From assembly GCF_020731415.2 (NCBI RefSeq), contig NZ_CP088273.1:935001-999000 (forward strand): DNA of 64,000 nt, written 5' to 3'. A program made the position numbers and the translations under genes. The notes below the pieces were generated by a model. That model was not told the DNA's origin. It was given only the letters and a program-made list of their open reading frames with translations, and ran no database searches. How positions within the stretch are numbered: the first letter of the stretch is position 1; every line of letters begins with the position of its first letter. Shown piece after piece: positions 33,163-40,290 of this stretch. Source of the stretch: Phyllobacterium sp. T1293. GTDB lineage: Bacteria > Pseudomonadota > Alphaproteobacteria > Rhizobiales > Rhizobiaceae.

Positions 33163-33535
33163 CCGGATTTTATTGGGCAACCACCCAACGTTTGGTATGG
33201 GAGGGTACGTCTCTATACCCGGAGTAGATGTTCTATTGGCCACAAAATATCAATTTATGTGGTCAACGATTTATGAACAACTGCAGATACTTCAATCGGG
33301 GTCTTTTACCTTGAATTCCGATTCTACAACTACGATGACTCTAAGCTGGACAGATTTAGGGTTCAGACCACTCATATTGTTGGCCAATGATAAGTATTCA
33401 ATGAATCTTACGTACTTAGCAGGAACTTCTTCCGCAACAGTTAGACGTACCAATGCCGCGGAGGATATCACCAGCCCATCCGAGTCGGGCAACGCTACCG
33501 CTTATTACATCGTCACTAGGACGCCAATACCATGA
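33155..33535 (+). CDS. small tail-tip protein, paralogue 2 of 3
   Basis: 126 residues from TTG 33155, which overlaps the previous stop by 8 bases. Opening NRILLGNHPTFGMGGYVSIPG and a later SFTLNSDSTTTMTLSWTDLG, beta-rich. AT-rich codon use compared with the structural genes. No family name; position and paralogy suggest a receptor-contact role. Confidence 0.65.
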   Translation: MVNRILLGNHPTFGMGGYVSIPGVDVLLATKYQFMWSTIYEQLQILQSGSFTLNSDSTTTMTLSWTDLGFRPLILLANDKYSMNLTYLAGTSSATVRRTNAAEDITSPSESGNATAYYIVTRTPIP

Positions 33536-33978
33536 GTAATCGGCTCTTAATTGATCCTGGTAGATTTAATCTATCAAGACCAGGGCAAGATGTATTGGTG
33601 GCCTCACAACAAAATTTGCTATTTAGTGGGGATGTCGCTAGTCCAGCCAAAGTTGTGCGGGGCCAAGTATCAGACATCTGCTCAGGGACCACCAAAACAA
33701 CAAATGTCGCGTTTTCGTCGGCTTTCTCAATCAAGCCGTTTGTAATGGTGAATCTGATATCTGGCTCAGCAACGTCTAGACCCGGAGAAATCCGCACTCT
33801 CAGAACTTTCGGCGATATAAAAATGCCGATGAATGATTTCTGTTTCAATTTTACCCGAGTTGAGGTGGCAGTCAGCACAAGTGGCATCTCGTTTCTTATG
33901 GTCAATTATGGCGGGTCAAATCCAACATTTGGCTATACGTACGACTATCTCGTGTTCAACTACAGAATTGGGTACTGA
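33532..33978 (+). CDS. small tail-tip protein, paralogue 3 of 3
   Basis: 148 residues from ATG 33532 in an ATGA overlap with the previous gene. Opening NRLLIDPGRFNLSRPGQDVL and a beta-rich body ending YTYDYLVFNYRIGY. Shares the opening and size with the two genes before it. Confidence 0.65.
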   Translation: MSNRLLIDPGRFNLSRPGQDVLVASQQNLLFSGDVASPAKVVRGQVSDICSGTTKTTNVAFSSAFSIKPFVMVNLISGSATSRPGEIRTLRTFGDIKMPMNDFCFNFTRVEVAVSTSGISFLMVNYGGSNPTFGYTYDYLVFNYRIGY

Positions 33979-33981
33979 CGC

Positions 33982-34488
33982 ATGCTTATTCGTTTCGAGC
34001 CAAACGGCAAGATTACCCACATCCGCAGTGACCCCGATACACAAGAACTCATTGACGCGGTTCTTGCTGAGAGTGATTGGTTGCATGAGGCGGGCGTACA
34101 ATTGCCACCTATGCCATTCTTCACACCAAAGGGTGAACCAATACTTGGCGAGGACGGCGAGCAAATCGTAGATAGTCCCGGCATTCAGATGCCAGTTGTA
34201 CAGCTACACACGCATTACGTCATTAATGTTGATGGTGAGTGGAAGGTGGCGGAACGTCCTATTGTGTCTACGGACAATACAGAGATCAAAGCCGATGGCG
34301 TTGATGCGTTTATCGTCGACAGACTACCCAAACCATGCGCGTTCCTTCTGGATGGTGAACCGATAGAGGTCACTGATGGCACACTTGAGTTCTCGACTGA
34401 AGATGCAGGCACATACGTGTTTGAGACAGTCTTTCCGTTTGTCGATGCACGTTGGACAGTAACGGCCATTGAGGCAGTGAAGCCATGA
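33982..34488 (+). CDS. tail-region protein of unknown function, 168 residues
   Basis: An acidic, strand-rich protein: MLIRFEPNGKITHIRSDPDT at the front, a Pro-rich middle (QLPPMPFFTPKGEPI), and a C-terminal Ig-like stretch TLEFSTEDAGTYVFETVFPFV. It may be a fibre-associated protein. Coupled to the next gene by an ATGA overlap. Confidence 0.6.
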   Translation: MLIRFEPNGKITHIRSDPDTQELIDAVLAESDWLHEAGVQLPPMPFFTPKGEPILGEDGEQIVDSPGIQMPVVQLHTHYVINVDGEWKVAERPIVSTDNTEIKADGVDAFIVDRLPKPCAFLLDGEPIEVTDGTLEFSTEDAGTYVFETVFPFVDARWTVTAIEAVKP

Positions 34489-34793
34489 AAATCTCTGGCA
34501 AAAAAGACATTGTAGCTGAAAGGCTACGGGGCAGGGCGGCTATTGACTTGATCTATGTGCCTCGCATCAACGAGGCCATGGGGCCTAAGTTTGCGCTGTA
34601 TCAGGCTAAGGCAACACTTGCGTATAACCAAGTTGTTATGTCTGACAACGATAGCCCCAACGAAATTATCGAGAGGCATGAGGCGCATATCAACCTCATT
34701 TCCACCATCGAATCTCAGCGCCAGGCCGCGCAAGCCCAAGTCGATGCAGCCACATCTGCCGCCGAAATCGACGCCATCATAGCCGCCCTTTAG
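34485..34793 (+). CDS. tail-region helical protein, 102 residues
   Basis: All-helical: basic front (KISGKKDIVAERLRGRAAIDL) and an Ala/Gln-rich C-terminal coiled coil (QRQAAQAQVDAATSAAEIDAI). Proteins like this occur before fibre genes and may be fibre chaperones; that is inference from place and shape. Confidence 0.6.
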   Translation: MKISGKKDIVAERLRGRAAIDLIYVPRINEAMGPKFALYQAKATLAYNQVVMSDNDSPNEIIERHEAHINLISTIESQRQAAQAQVDAATSAAEIDAIIAAL

Positions 34794-34847
34794 CACCCCC
34801 GCCACATCCCCAATTTACCACCTGCCTCACGGCGGGGAGGAGAACCT

Positions 34848-35045
34848 ATGTCCGCACCTAACAAAGACGGCAAGATCGACATCGCCCCGCAGGCTGCTCT
34901 CAACGAGTACGCGGCCCTCAAGTCCTTCTACGAAAATCGCACATTGGTTCTTGCCCAGCAGATCCACGAACTCACTGGCACCGTTGAAGCTCTTCGCCTC
35001 GACCTCGAAGCCGCAACCAAGCCTGCGCCGAAGGTAATCAAATAA
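34848..35045 (+). CDS. small helical protein, 65 residues
   Basis: Predicted two-helix protein (NEYAALKSFYENRTLVLAQQ, TGTVEALRLDLEAATK). GGAGGAG lies 6 bases before ATG 34848. Its stop shares a base with the fibre start (TAATG), so it is probably a fibre partner. Confidence 0.6.
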   Translation: MSAPNKDGKIDIAPQAALNEYAALKSFYENRTLVLAQQIHELTGTVEALRLDLEAATKPAPKVIK

Positions 35046-36088
35046 TGGCTATCAAACCAGATTATGACGTCGGTATGATTGCCGTAACGGCGGGTGCCAC
35101 GACTGTAACGGGCGTCGGCACGTTCTTTGTGAATGCCGACATTCAGCCAGGCGATATGTTTGGCGCTCAGGGCTATCCGCAGGCTCGCGTTGTTACCGTC
35201 AACAGCAATACATCTCTGACAATCGAGCCATGGCGCGGTGTTACACTTGCTGCCGGATCATCCTACTATGTGCGATATCAGGCCGATGGTTCGCGATATA
35301 CGGCGGCTGCCCGTGCGTTGATCAACTCATTTTCGACCGGAAGCGTTGCGGCTATGCAGGCTTTAACGGGTGCCGTAGATAAAATACCATACTTCACTGG
35401 CACCGGTGTCATGGCACTGTCTGATTTCAAAGATTGGGCGCGTTCACTCTTCAGTCTCACTCCGGCTGCCGACCAGATCGCTTATTTTACAGGAGCTGGC
35501 ACTGCAACATTGACTTCGTTCAAGGCTTGGGGTCGCTCTCTTTTGGGATTGACGGTTGCCGCTGACAAAGGCGTGTATTTTACCGACGCCAATACAGCAG
35601 CCACTTTTGATATTACGGCCGCGGGGCGTGCCGCTACTAACGTAGCCGGGACTCCGGCTGCCAATAAACTTCCGTACATGACTAGCGCCACTGCATCGGC
35701 ACTTGCTGACTTGACGGCATTCGCACGAACGGTTCTTGACGATACAACTGGTGCGGCCATGTTTACCACAATGGGTGGTTCAAGCGGCGGCACAATTGGC
35801 GCATCCTGGCAAAAATTGCCGAGCGGTCTGATCTTTCAATATGGAAGCAACGCCGTGACGTTCGATGCAAATGGCATCGGAAGTGTAACGTTTCCGACCG
35901 CATTCAACAGTGCAGCTACCTATAACCTCGTCGCTTGGAATGGACACAATCTTTACAACGTCTCGTTCCAGCAGGTTCGGCAATTCGGATTTCCATCTGC
36001 AACAGCATTTGCCGTCAATGCCAAGACTGTAGCTGGGGCTAATTATGCTGGAGACGCACGGGTTGACTGGATTGCGATAGGGGTATGA
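35045..36088 (+). CDS. tail fibre protein with internal repeats
   Basis: 347 residues. After an N-terminal beta domain (GVGTFFVNADIQPGDMF) there are four imperfect repeats of about 33 residues in residues 115-235, each built as [AK]-x-[KQ]-[IGL]-x-Y-[FM]-T ... A-x-L-x-[DS]-F-[KT]-x-[WF]-[AG]-R: DKIPYFTGTG, DQIAYFTGAG, DKGVYFTDAN, NKLPYMTSAT. The last 90 residues (WQKLPSGLIFQYG ... VDWIAIG) match the gp53-like fibre C-terminal domain, the likely receptor-binding knob. Ends in ATGA with the next gene. Confidence 0.85.
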   Translation: MAIKPDYDVGMIAVTAGATTVTGVGTFFVNADIQPGDMFGAQGYPQARVVTVNSNTSLTIEPWRGVTLAAGSSYYVRYQADGSRYTAAARALINSFSTGSVAAMQALTGAVDKIPYFTGTGVMALSDFKDWARSLFSLTPAADQIAYFTGAGTATLTSFKAWGRSLLGLTVAADKGVYFTDANTAATFDITAAGRAATNVAGTPAANKLPYMTSATASALADLTAFARTVLDDTTGAAMFTTMGGSSGGTIGASWQKLPSGLIFQYGSNAVTFDANGIGSVTFPTAFNSAATYNLVAWNGHNLYNVSFQQVRQFGFPSATAFAVNAKTVAGANYAGDARVDWIAIGV

Positions 36089-36548
36089 CCGTGGAAAACA
36101 TAATATTCACGAAGATCAATGCAGATGGATTTCCGGTCGGGTTCTGGCAAAGTGGTGCCTATGCTCCCCCTGACGGGGGGATGATCGCAACGCAATTGTT
36201 CCTTCGGATGCATTCAAAATTGAGCAGGCGCAATACGAAGATCTGATCTGCAATCAGGGGCGTCGGAAATTTGTTGATGGGCATGTAGTGCCATATGAAC
36301 CACCAACGCCTGAGCCTGTTATTCCGGACCGTCTATCGCGTCGGCAGTTCCGGCTGCAATTGATCGATAGCGGATTGCTCGACCAGGTTGAAACTTGGAT
36401 CGCATCTCAGGATATCCGCACACGGGCAGCCTATGCCGACAGTGTATCCTTCCTGCGTACTGATGAGATGTTACAGGCTGGGTTCGATGCGCTCGGCTTT
36501 TCAACAGAGCAGATCGACGTCTTCTTTACGGCAGCCTCCGCCCTTTAA
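36085..36548 (+). CDS. fibre-assembly-like protein split by a G-run frameshift
   Basis: Translation from ATG 36085 (ATGA overlap with the fibre) gives INADGFPVGFWQSGAYAPPDGG and then stops at 36246. The -1 frame is open across the run of six G at 36175-36180 and continues DDRNAIVPSDAFKIEQAQ to the end at 36548 (RRQFRLQLIDSGLLDQ ... helical C terminus). Together they make one protein of about 154 residues of the kind found after rhizobial phage fibres. Either a -1 slip on GGGGGG makes the full product or the G run is a phase-variable or mutated tract. Confidence 0.7.
36175..36180 (+). other. G6 slippery run
   Basis: GAC GGG GGG ATG in the upstream frame; slipping one base back reads GAC GGG GGG GAT GAT CGC and enters the long downstream frame. 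A seventh G would give the same fusion without slippage. Confidence 0.65.
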
Positions 36549-36577
36549 ATACCCCGTCCCACAATCAGGAAAACACC

Positions 36578-36700
36578 ATGCTCCGCAACCTCCTTCGGCG
36601 GGCATCTCGCTATGCGGCGCGCGTGTCGCTTGAGCTAACCATACGCTTAATGCTTCTGCGCTACGTGCTTTGCGCCCCAGAGCGGCAGGCAAGATACTAA
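36578..36700 (+). CDS. possible 40-residue basic peptide
   Basis: ATG 36578 has AGGA seven bases upstream. The peptide is Arg- and Leu-rich (MLRNLLRRASRYAARVSLEL then IRLMLLRYVLC) and could form an amphipathic membrane-active helix. It lies between the fibre-assembly gene and the endolysin, 28 bases before the endolysin ATG. No homology claim is made. Confidence 0.35.
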   Translation: MLRNLLRRASRYAARVSLELTIRLMLLRYVLCAPERQARY

Positions 36701-36728
36701 AAACGTTCCAATCCCCCAAGGAAATCAA

Positions 36729-37211
36729 ATGAACCTGACGCTCGGCTACACGCCGTTGCTGGTGGAGTCGTGCCGTAAGCATGGCCTGCTTCGCAACCAA
36801 GCTGCGTATGTTCTTGCCACGGCTTATCATGAGACGGCGCATACGATGCTGCCAGTGCGTGAGAAGGGCGGCGAGTCATACCTGCGCAAGAAGAAATACT
36901 GGCCGTATGTGGGTATGGGCTTTGTCCAGGTCACATGGCTAACCAACTATAAGCGTGCATCGAAAGAATTGGGTGTCGACTTTGTTGCTGATCCAAAGCT
37001 CCTGCTCAATCCAGAATACTCGGCCGAGATTGCCGTTGTTGGCATGAAGGAAGGCTGGTTCACCGGCAAGCGCCTTGCGGATTACATCACGCTTCAGAAG
37101 TCAGACTTTAGGCAAGCTCGCCGTATTATCAACATCTTGGATTGCGCCGATCTGATCGCCGGTTACGCACTAGTCTATGACGGGCTGCTAAAGGCTGCTG
37201 GTTATGACTGA
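36729..37211 (+). CDS. endolysin, GH19 (chitinase-like) muramidase
   Basis: 160 residues without signal peptide. AAYVLATAYHETAHTMLPV carries the catalytic Glu, REKGGESYLRKKKY a second acidic site, and YVGMGFVQVTWLTNYKRAS the substrate-groove segment of GH19-type phage lysozymes. It cuts peptidoglycan once the holin opens the inner membrane. AAGGA precedes ATG 36729. Its stop overlaps the holin-like start. Confidence 0.88.
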   Translation: MNLTLGYTPLLVESCRKHGLLRNQAAYVLATAYHETAHTMLPVREKGGESYLRKKKYWPYVGMGFVQVTWLTNYKRASKELGVDFVADPKLLLNPEYSAEIAVVGMKEGWFTGKRLADYITLQKSDFRQARRIINILDCADLIAGYALVYDGLLKAAGYD

Positions 37212-37581
37212 CGCCCCGCAGGACGGCCAGTCGTCCACAGTCAACGTCACCGTACAGACGCCGGCACAAACCACTACACAGCCCACGCTACAGCCAATTA
37301 CGGTATTACCTCCCAAAGCCACGCGCACCTTCTCCAAGTGGATGGTGATTGCCAACTGCGGGCTGGCGTGGGGCGCGATATTCGCATCGATCTTCTGGGC
37401 GCAGGCAGCTTACGTCGCTCTTGGCGGCTTCGCCATGGTTGCCATCCTTGGCGGGCAGTACATGGGCGTTGGACACAAAGACCTTCAGTTGCTTATGCGT
37501 AGCCTGTCGCCAATCAGCGGAGGTTCTACGACCGAGATGCAAGAACCACCACCGCTACCTGGAGACAACGATGCTGGATAA
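37204..37581 (+). CDS. holin-like membrane protein
   Basis: 125 residues. A Thr/Gln/Pro-rich front of about 40 residues is followed by two transmembrane helices (WMVIANCGLAWGAIFASIFWA and VALGGFAMVAILGGQYMGVG) and a short polar tail. It overlaps the endolysin and the spanin gene, the normal place for a holin. It controls the timing of lysis by forming holes in the inner membrane. Confidence 0.78.
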   Translation: MTDAPQDGQSSTVNVTVQTPAQTTTQPTLQPITVLPPKATRTFSKWMVIANCGLAWGAIFASIFWAQAAYVALGGFAMVAILGGQYMGVGHKDLQLLMRSLSPISGGSTTEMQEPPPLPGDNDAG

Positions 37582-37930
37582 TCTCATAGGCGGTGCGTGG
37601 GGCTATGTCGCCATAGCTGCCATTGCCCTAGGCATACTCGCCTACACGTTCCATCTTGGCTCCTCGAGCGCGACGGCGAAGTGGGAGGCCAAGATTGCAA
37701 CTATTGAGCGCAATTATGCCTCTGCAGCCCTTGCTGAAGGCACGCGGCAAGGCGCGGCAAACAAAGAAGCCAAAGATCGTGAGTCCGTAAATCTCGCAAT
37801 CATCGCTGCGCAGTCTGCTGCACTATCCCAGAAACAAAAGGAATTGTCCGATGCAGCTGATCAAGACGCTGACCGTGATCGCGTTTGTCTGTCTGACGAC
37901 AGCCGGATGCGTATCGACTCCATCAATTAG
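37571..37930 (+). CDS. i-spanin (Rz-like)
   Basis: 119 residues: one N-terminal membrane anchor (GYVAIAAIALGILAYTFHLG) and a periplasmic coiled coil (ATAKWEAKIATIERNYASAAL ... AQSAALSQKQKELSDA). ATG 37571 lies in the holin-like gene with GGAG a few bases upstream. The o-spanin gene starts inside it, the overlapping form seen in many phages. Confidence 0.85.
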   Translation: MLDNLIGGAWGYVAIAAIALGILAYTFHLGSSSATAKWEAKIATIERNYASAALAEGTRQGAANKEAKDRESVNLAIIAAQSAALSQKQKELSDAADQDADRDRVCLSDDSRMRIDSIN

Positions 37931-38147
37931 CCCTGCGCCAAAGCCACAACTAACACAGGCAGATAGCGCGCTTCTCAAGGCGTGCAACCTTCCCGTTCGG
38001 CTGGGTGCTGGCGATGTAACACAGCGACAAGTCGAGAAGCTGTGGATCACTGACCGAGCCTCGCTGATCGAGTGTTCACGCCGCCACAGGGCTTTGGGTG
38101 ATTATTACACCGACCGCGATGCACGACTGATGGGAAATAAGAAATGA
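37851..38147 (+). CDS. o-spanin lipoprotein (Rz1-like)
   Basis: 98 residues with a lipoprotein signal (MQLIKTLTVIAFVCLTTAGC), the lipobox Cys at 20, a Pro-rich start of the mature part (PSISPAPKPQ) and a helical end. It overlaps Rz by 80 bases in another frame. Joins with the Rz coiled coil to span the periplasm and fuse the membranes. AAGGA lies eight bases before its ATG. Confidence 0.88.
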   Translation: MQLIKTLTVIAFVCLTTAGCVSTPSISPAPKPQLTQADSALLKACNLPVRLGAGDVTQRQVEKLWITDRASLIECSRRHRALGDYYTDRDARLMGNKK

Positions 38148-38281
38148 ACCCGCTCGGGATTAATATTGAACTTGGCGCGTCTGAAGTGCCTAAAAACTCC
38201 CGTTCGGGACTCCGCCACCTATACAACTGCGCATACATCCACTTCACCAACCTCTCTTACCTCCTTGCGAGGTTCGCATGA
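38144..38281 (+). CDS. 45-residue coupled ORF in the lysis cassette
   Basis: ATG 38144 overlaps the o-spanin stop as ATGA, and its own stop overlaps the ATG of the following gene as ATGA (38278-38281). This double coupling argues for real translation. The peptide (MNPLGINIELGASEVPKNSR then SGLRHLYNCAYIHFTNLSY) has no clear domain. It may be a small lysis regulator or exist only to couple translation. Confidence 0.5.
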   Translation: MNPLGINIELGASEVPKNSRSGLRHLYNCAYIHFTNLSYLLARFA

Positions 38282-38565
38282 GCTTCACGGGCCTAGAAAT
38301 ATTCTACCTTCTGGCCTTTGTGGCAACTGGCGTTGCCGGCCTGTATTGGAAGTGGGGGGGAGAGATTGGCAAGGTTCGCGACGATCTGGCCGCACACAAG
38401 CTCCATACCGCCGAGACGTTCGTAACGAAGGCTGGCATGCAAGAACAAACCAATCAAATCATGCGGTCGATTGAAGGCATTGGTGACAAAATTGACAAGG
38501 TAAACGACCGCATCGATAGGTGGGTAGAACACCAAGGCAAACCGGTGACCCGGGCGCGATCATGA
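38278..38565 (+). CDS. single-helix membrane protein with coiled coil
   Basis: 95 residues: one N-terminal membrane helix (GLEIFYLLAFVATGVAGLYW) and a long helix to the end (RSIEGIGDKIDKVNDRIDRW). The topology resembles DUF7-type phage lysis accessory or DUF2730-like proteins. Since it ends the lysis cassette it could be a second holin or antiholin. Confidence 0.65.
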   Translation: MSFTGLEIFYLLAFVATGVAGLYWKWGGEIGKVRDDLAAHKLHTAETFVTKAGMQEQTNQIMRSIEGIGDKIDKVNDRIDRWVEHQGKPVTRARS

Positions 38566-38654
38566 GAATGACGTGTTTATTTAATATATTAAGAGTAGTA
38601 TGAGTCTCAAAAAATCAGCGAATACGACTCGCACTAAATAATTGGAGAGTAAAA

Positions 38655-39116
38655 ATGCCAGTAAGAGATGTAGCAGAATATATTCTGAGGCGGAATGGCG
38701 AAATGACGGCCATGAAGCTGCAAAAGCTCGTCTACTACGCGCAGGCATGGTCGCTAGTTTGGGACGAGCGTCCGCTATTTGATGAAAAAATTGAAGCGTG
38801 GGCGAATGGACCAGTATGCCGCTCGTTGTATTCGGCTCACCACCGTCAATTCAGTGTTGGGCCAAATCAAATTAAGACGGGTGAATTGGATTTAGACGAG
38901 CGGGCTACGAATACGGTCCATGCTGTCCTGAGTTTCTACGGAGACAAATCCGCGCAATGGCTGAGTGATCTTACCCATCTCGAGACTCCGTGGGTGCGGG
39001 CGCGTATGCGCGCTGACGTTCAAGACGGCACTCCTTCAGATGAGGAAATTCTACTTTCGGATATGCATGAATATTACTCGGGTCTTGTTAATGTGGAAAA
39101 CAATGAGCAAGCATGA
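38655..39116 (+). CDS. Panacea-domain antitoxin (DUF4065/SocA-like)
   Basis: 153 residues with the full Panacea signature: EMTAMKLQKLVYYAQAWSL at residues 16-34, then PLFDEKIEAWANGPVCRSLY at about 41-60 and an ATNTVHAVLSFYGDKSAQWL helix later. Panacea proteins are antitoxins paired with very diverse toxins; the Caulobacter SocA is one that delivers its toxin to ClpXP. GGAG precedes ATG 38655 and the next gene overlaps its stop as ATGA. The pair starts a separate unit 90 bases after the lysis cassette. Confidence 0.92.
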   Translation: MPVRDVAEYILRRNGEMTAMKLQKLVYYAQAWSLVWDERPLFDEKIEAWANGPVCRSLYSAHHRQFSVGPNQIKTGELDLDERATNTVHAVLSFYGDKSAQWLSDLTHLETPWVRARMRADVQDGTPSDEEILLSDMHEYYSGLVNVENNEQA

Positions 39117-39676
39117 ACCGGAAAAACGCTCGTATTGAACGGCAACTGGCTAAGCAGCTGGCGCATATTCAGAAAAAAGCTCGGACAGTTGCCCAGTTTT
39201 CCGAAGAGAAAACGCCACGAGTCATTGACGCTCCCCAAATTAACAAAAACCCTCGCACGCTTGCAGATCCAGTCAGTATCATGGGCATGCAAATGCAGTA
39301 TCAAGTTATTACGCATGCAGATCAAGAAGGTGCTTGGAGCTGGGGCCAAGAAAGGAATTGGTGTTCACCTGCGCACAATGCAGAAAATGCCTGTGAAATT
39401 CGCTCAACAATGATTTTTATGTCGGGACTGTATTGGCACGAAATATTGGCGCAGAGGACTGGCAGCGGACATAAGAGACACAAAAAGAATCACTCCCAAG
39501 CGTGGGACTCACTGTGCGCCGAAGCCCAAGAGAGATGGCTTGAGATTGGGCGCGGCGAAGATGAGCTTTTTAGGTTTCGCACGGGCGGAAAGGGCAGAAT
39601 TTGGGGCTTTCGAGATGGCCACATATTCAATGTCGTTTGGTGGGATGCGGAACATCAAATATACCCGGTTGATTAA
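39113..39676 (+). CDS. putative toxin partner of the Panacea antitoxin
   Basis: 187 residues, basic, translated in ATGA overlap with the Panacea gene. The first 45 residues are a charged helix; a middle part has two His/Trp-rich stretches (ADQEGAWSWGQERNW, SGLYWHEILAQRTG); the end is FRFRTGGKGRIWGFRDGHIF and a short strand with VVWWDAEHQIYPVD. This ending, R-I-W-G-F-x-x-G ... W-W-D-x-x-H-x-[IV]-Y-P, is like the last strands of RelE/ParE-type small toxins. The toxic activity is unknown; no toxin family is certain. Two terminators follow. Confidence 0.72.
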   Translation: MNRKNARIERQLAKQLAHIQKKARTVAQFSEEKTPRVIDAPQINKNPRTLADPVSIMGMQMQYQVITHADQEGAWSWGQERNWCSPAHNAENACEIRSTMIFMSGLYWHEILAQRTGSGHKRHKKNHSQAWDSLCAEAQERWLEIGRGEDELFRFRTGGKGRIWGFRDGHIFNVVWWDAEHQIYPVD

Positions 39677-39693
39677 TCTCATACTCACCCACC

Positions 39694-39735
39694 AACCCCG
39701 CATATTCCGCAAGGTTTGTGCGGGGTTTATTTTTG
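39694..39735 (+). terminator. terminator 1 after the toxin-antitoxin pair
   Basis: AACCCCGCA and TGCGGGGTT pair around a 16-base loop, followed by TATTTTTG. Confidence 0.75.
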
Positions 39736-39736
39736 T

Positions 39737-39776
39737 ACCCCCGCTGGCTGAAAGGCTGGCGGGGTCTTTTTTCTTT
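39737..39776 (+). terminator. terminator 2 after the toxin-antitoxin pair
   Basis: CCCCGCTGGC and GCTGGCGGGG pair imperfectly around TGAAAG, followed by TCTTTTTTCTTTC. The two hairpins in tandem isolate the structural and toxin genes from the cargo beyond. Confidence 0.8.
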
Positions 39777-39810
39777 CTGGAACCGAATCCACTCATCGCC
39801 GTTTCAGGCC

Positions 39811-40062
39811 ATGCAACGACACTCATTTGAATCTGTGACCATCGAAACCAAGAAGGTCGGCCTTTACCGGAACATCACGTCGGTTGAGGAAGCCGCAGAG
39901 TTTCTTGTTTATGATTGGCCGATTGAGAAGGGACCGTTGCAATTGCAGGCCCGGATTGATTGTCTCGATGCCATGGAGAATGCTCTGGATGCTGAGCAGG
40001 CGAGAGCGTCATTCATCGCTGCGGTGAAAGAGGCGGGCATATTCGTCCGGGAAGGGCGTTAG
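39811..40062 (+). CDS. DUF982 family protein in the prophage
   Basis: 83 residues with the DUF982 layout: FESVTIETKKVGLYRNITSV, EEAAEFLVYDWP, QARIDCLDAMENAL and ARASFIAAVKEAGIFV. It parallels the host gene at 4543 (same order of motifs, different residues). DUF982 genes are host-type genes in Rhizobiales, so this one was probably picked up by the phage. No strong ribosome site is seen; it may be read from a promoter between the terminators and the ATG. Confidence 0.8.
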   Translation: MQRHSFESVTIETKKVGLYRNITSVEEAAEFLVYDWPIEKGPLQLQARIDCLDAMENALDAEQARASFIAAVKEAGIFVREGR

Positions 40063-40065
40063 GTT

Positions 40066-40269
40066 TTAAACCCAGCCCAGCCGTGCACGGTCCCCGCAAT
40101 ACCCCCAGTTCCATAGCGCTTGCTGAATCAGAACGGGAAACCTCATTGCGGCCTTCCTCTGCTCAGGTGCGAAGCTGCCCCGATCAATCAATCCATCCTC
40201 AAGCGCCATCTGGCAGTCATTGAAGCGGTCAGAATAATTCCCCTTGGCCCTTGGAGCCTTTATTTTCAT
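40066..40269 (-). CDS. small protein, 67 residues, Rhizobiales type
   Basis: Contains NYSDRFNDCQMALEDGLID and a helix QRKAAMRFPVLIQQALWNWG. The DRF-x-DCQ-x-AL motif recurs in small rhizobial proteins of unknown role. GGGAG precedes ATG 40269 by eight bases. Converges with the DUF982 gene, three bases apart. Confidence 0.6.
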   Translation of the reverse strand: MKIKAPRAKGNYSDRFNDCQMALEDGLIDRGSFAPEQRKAAMRFPVLIQQALWNWGYCGDRARLGWV

Positions 40270-40290
40270 TGATATGCTCCCGCCTGCGGA

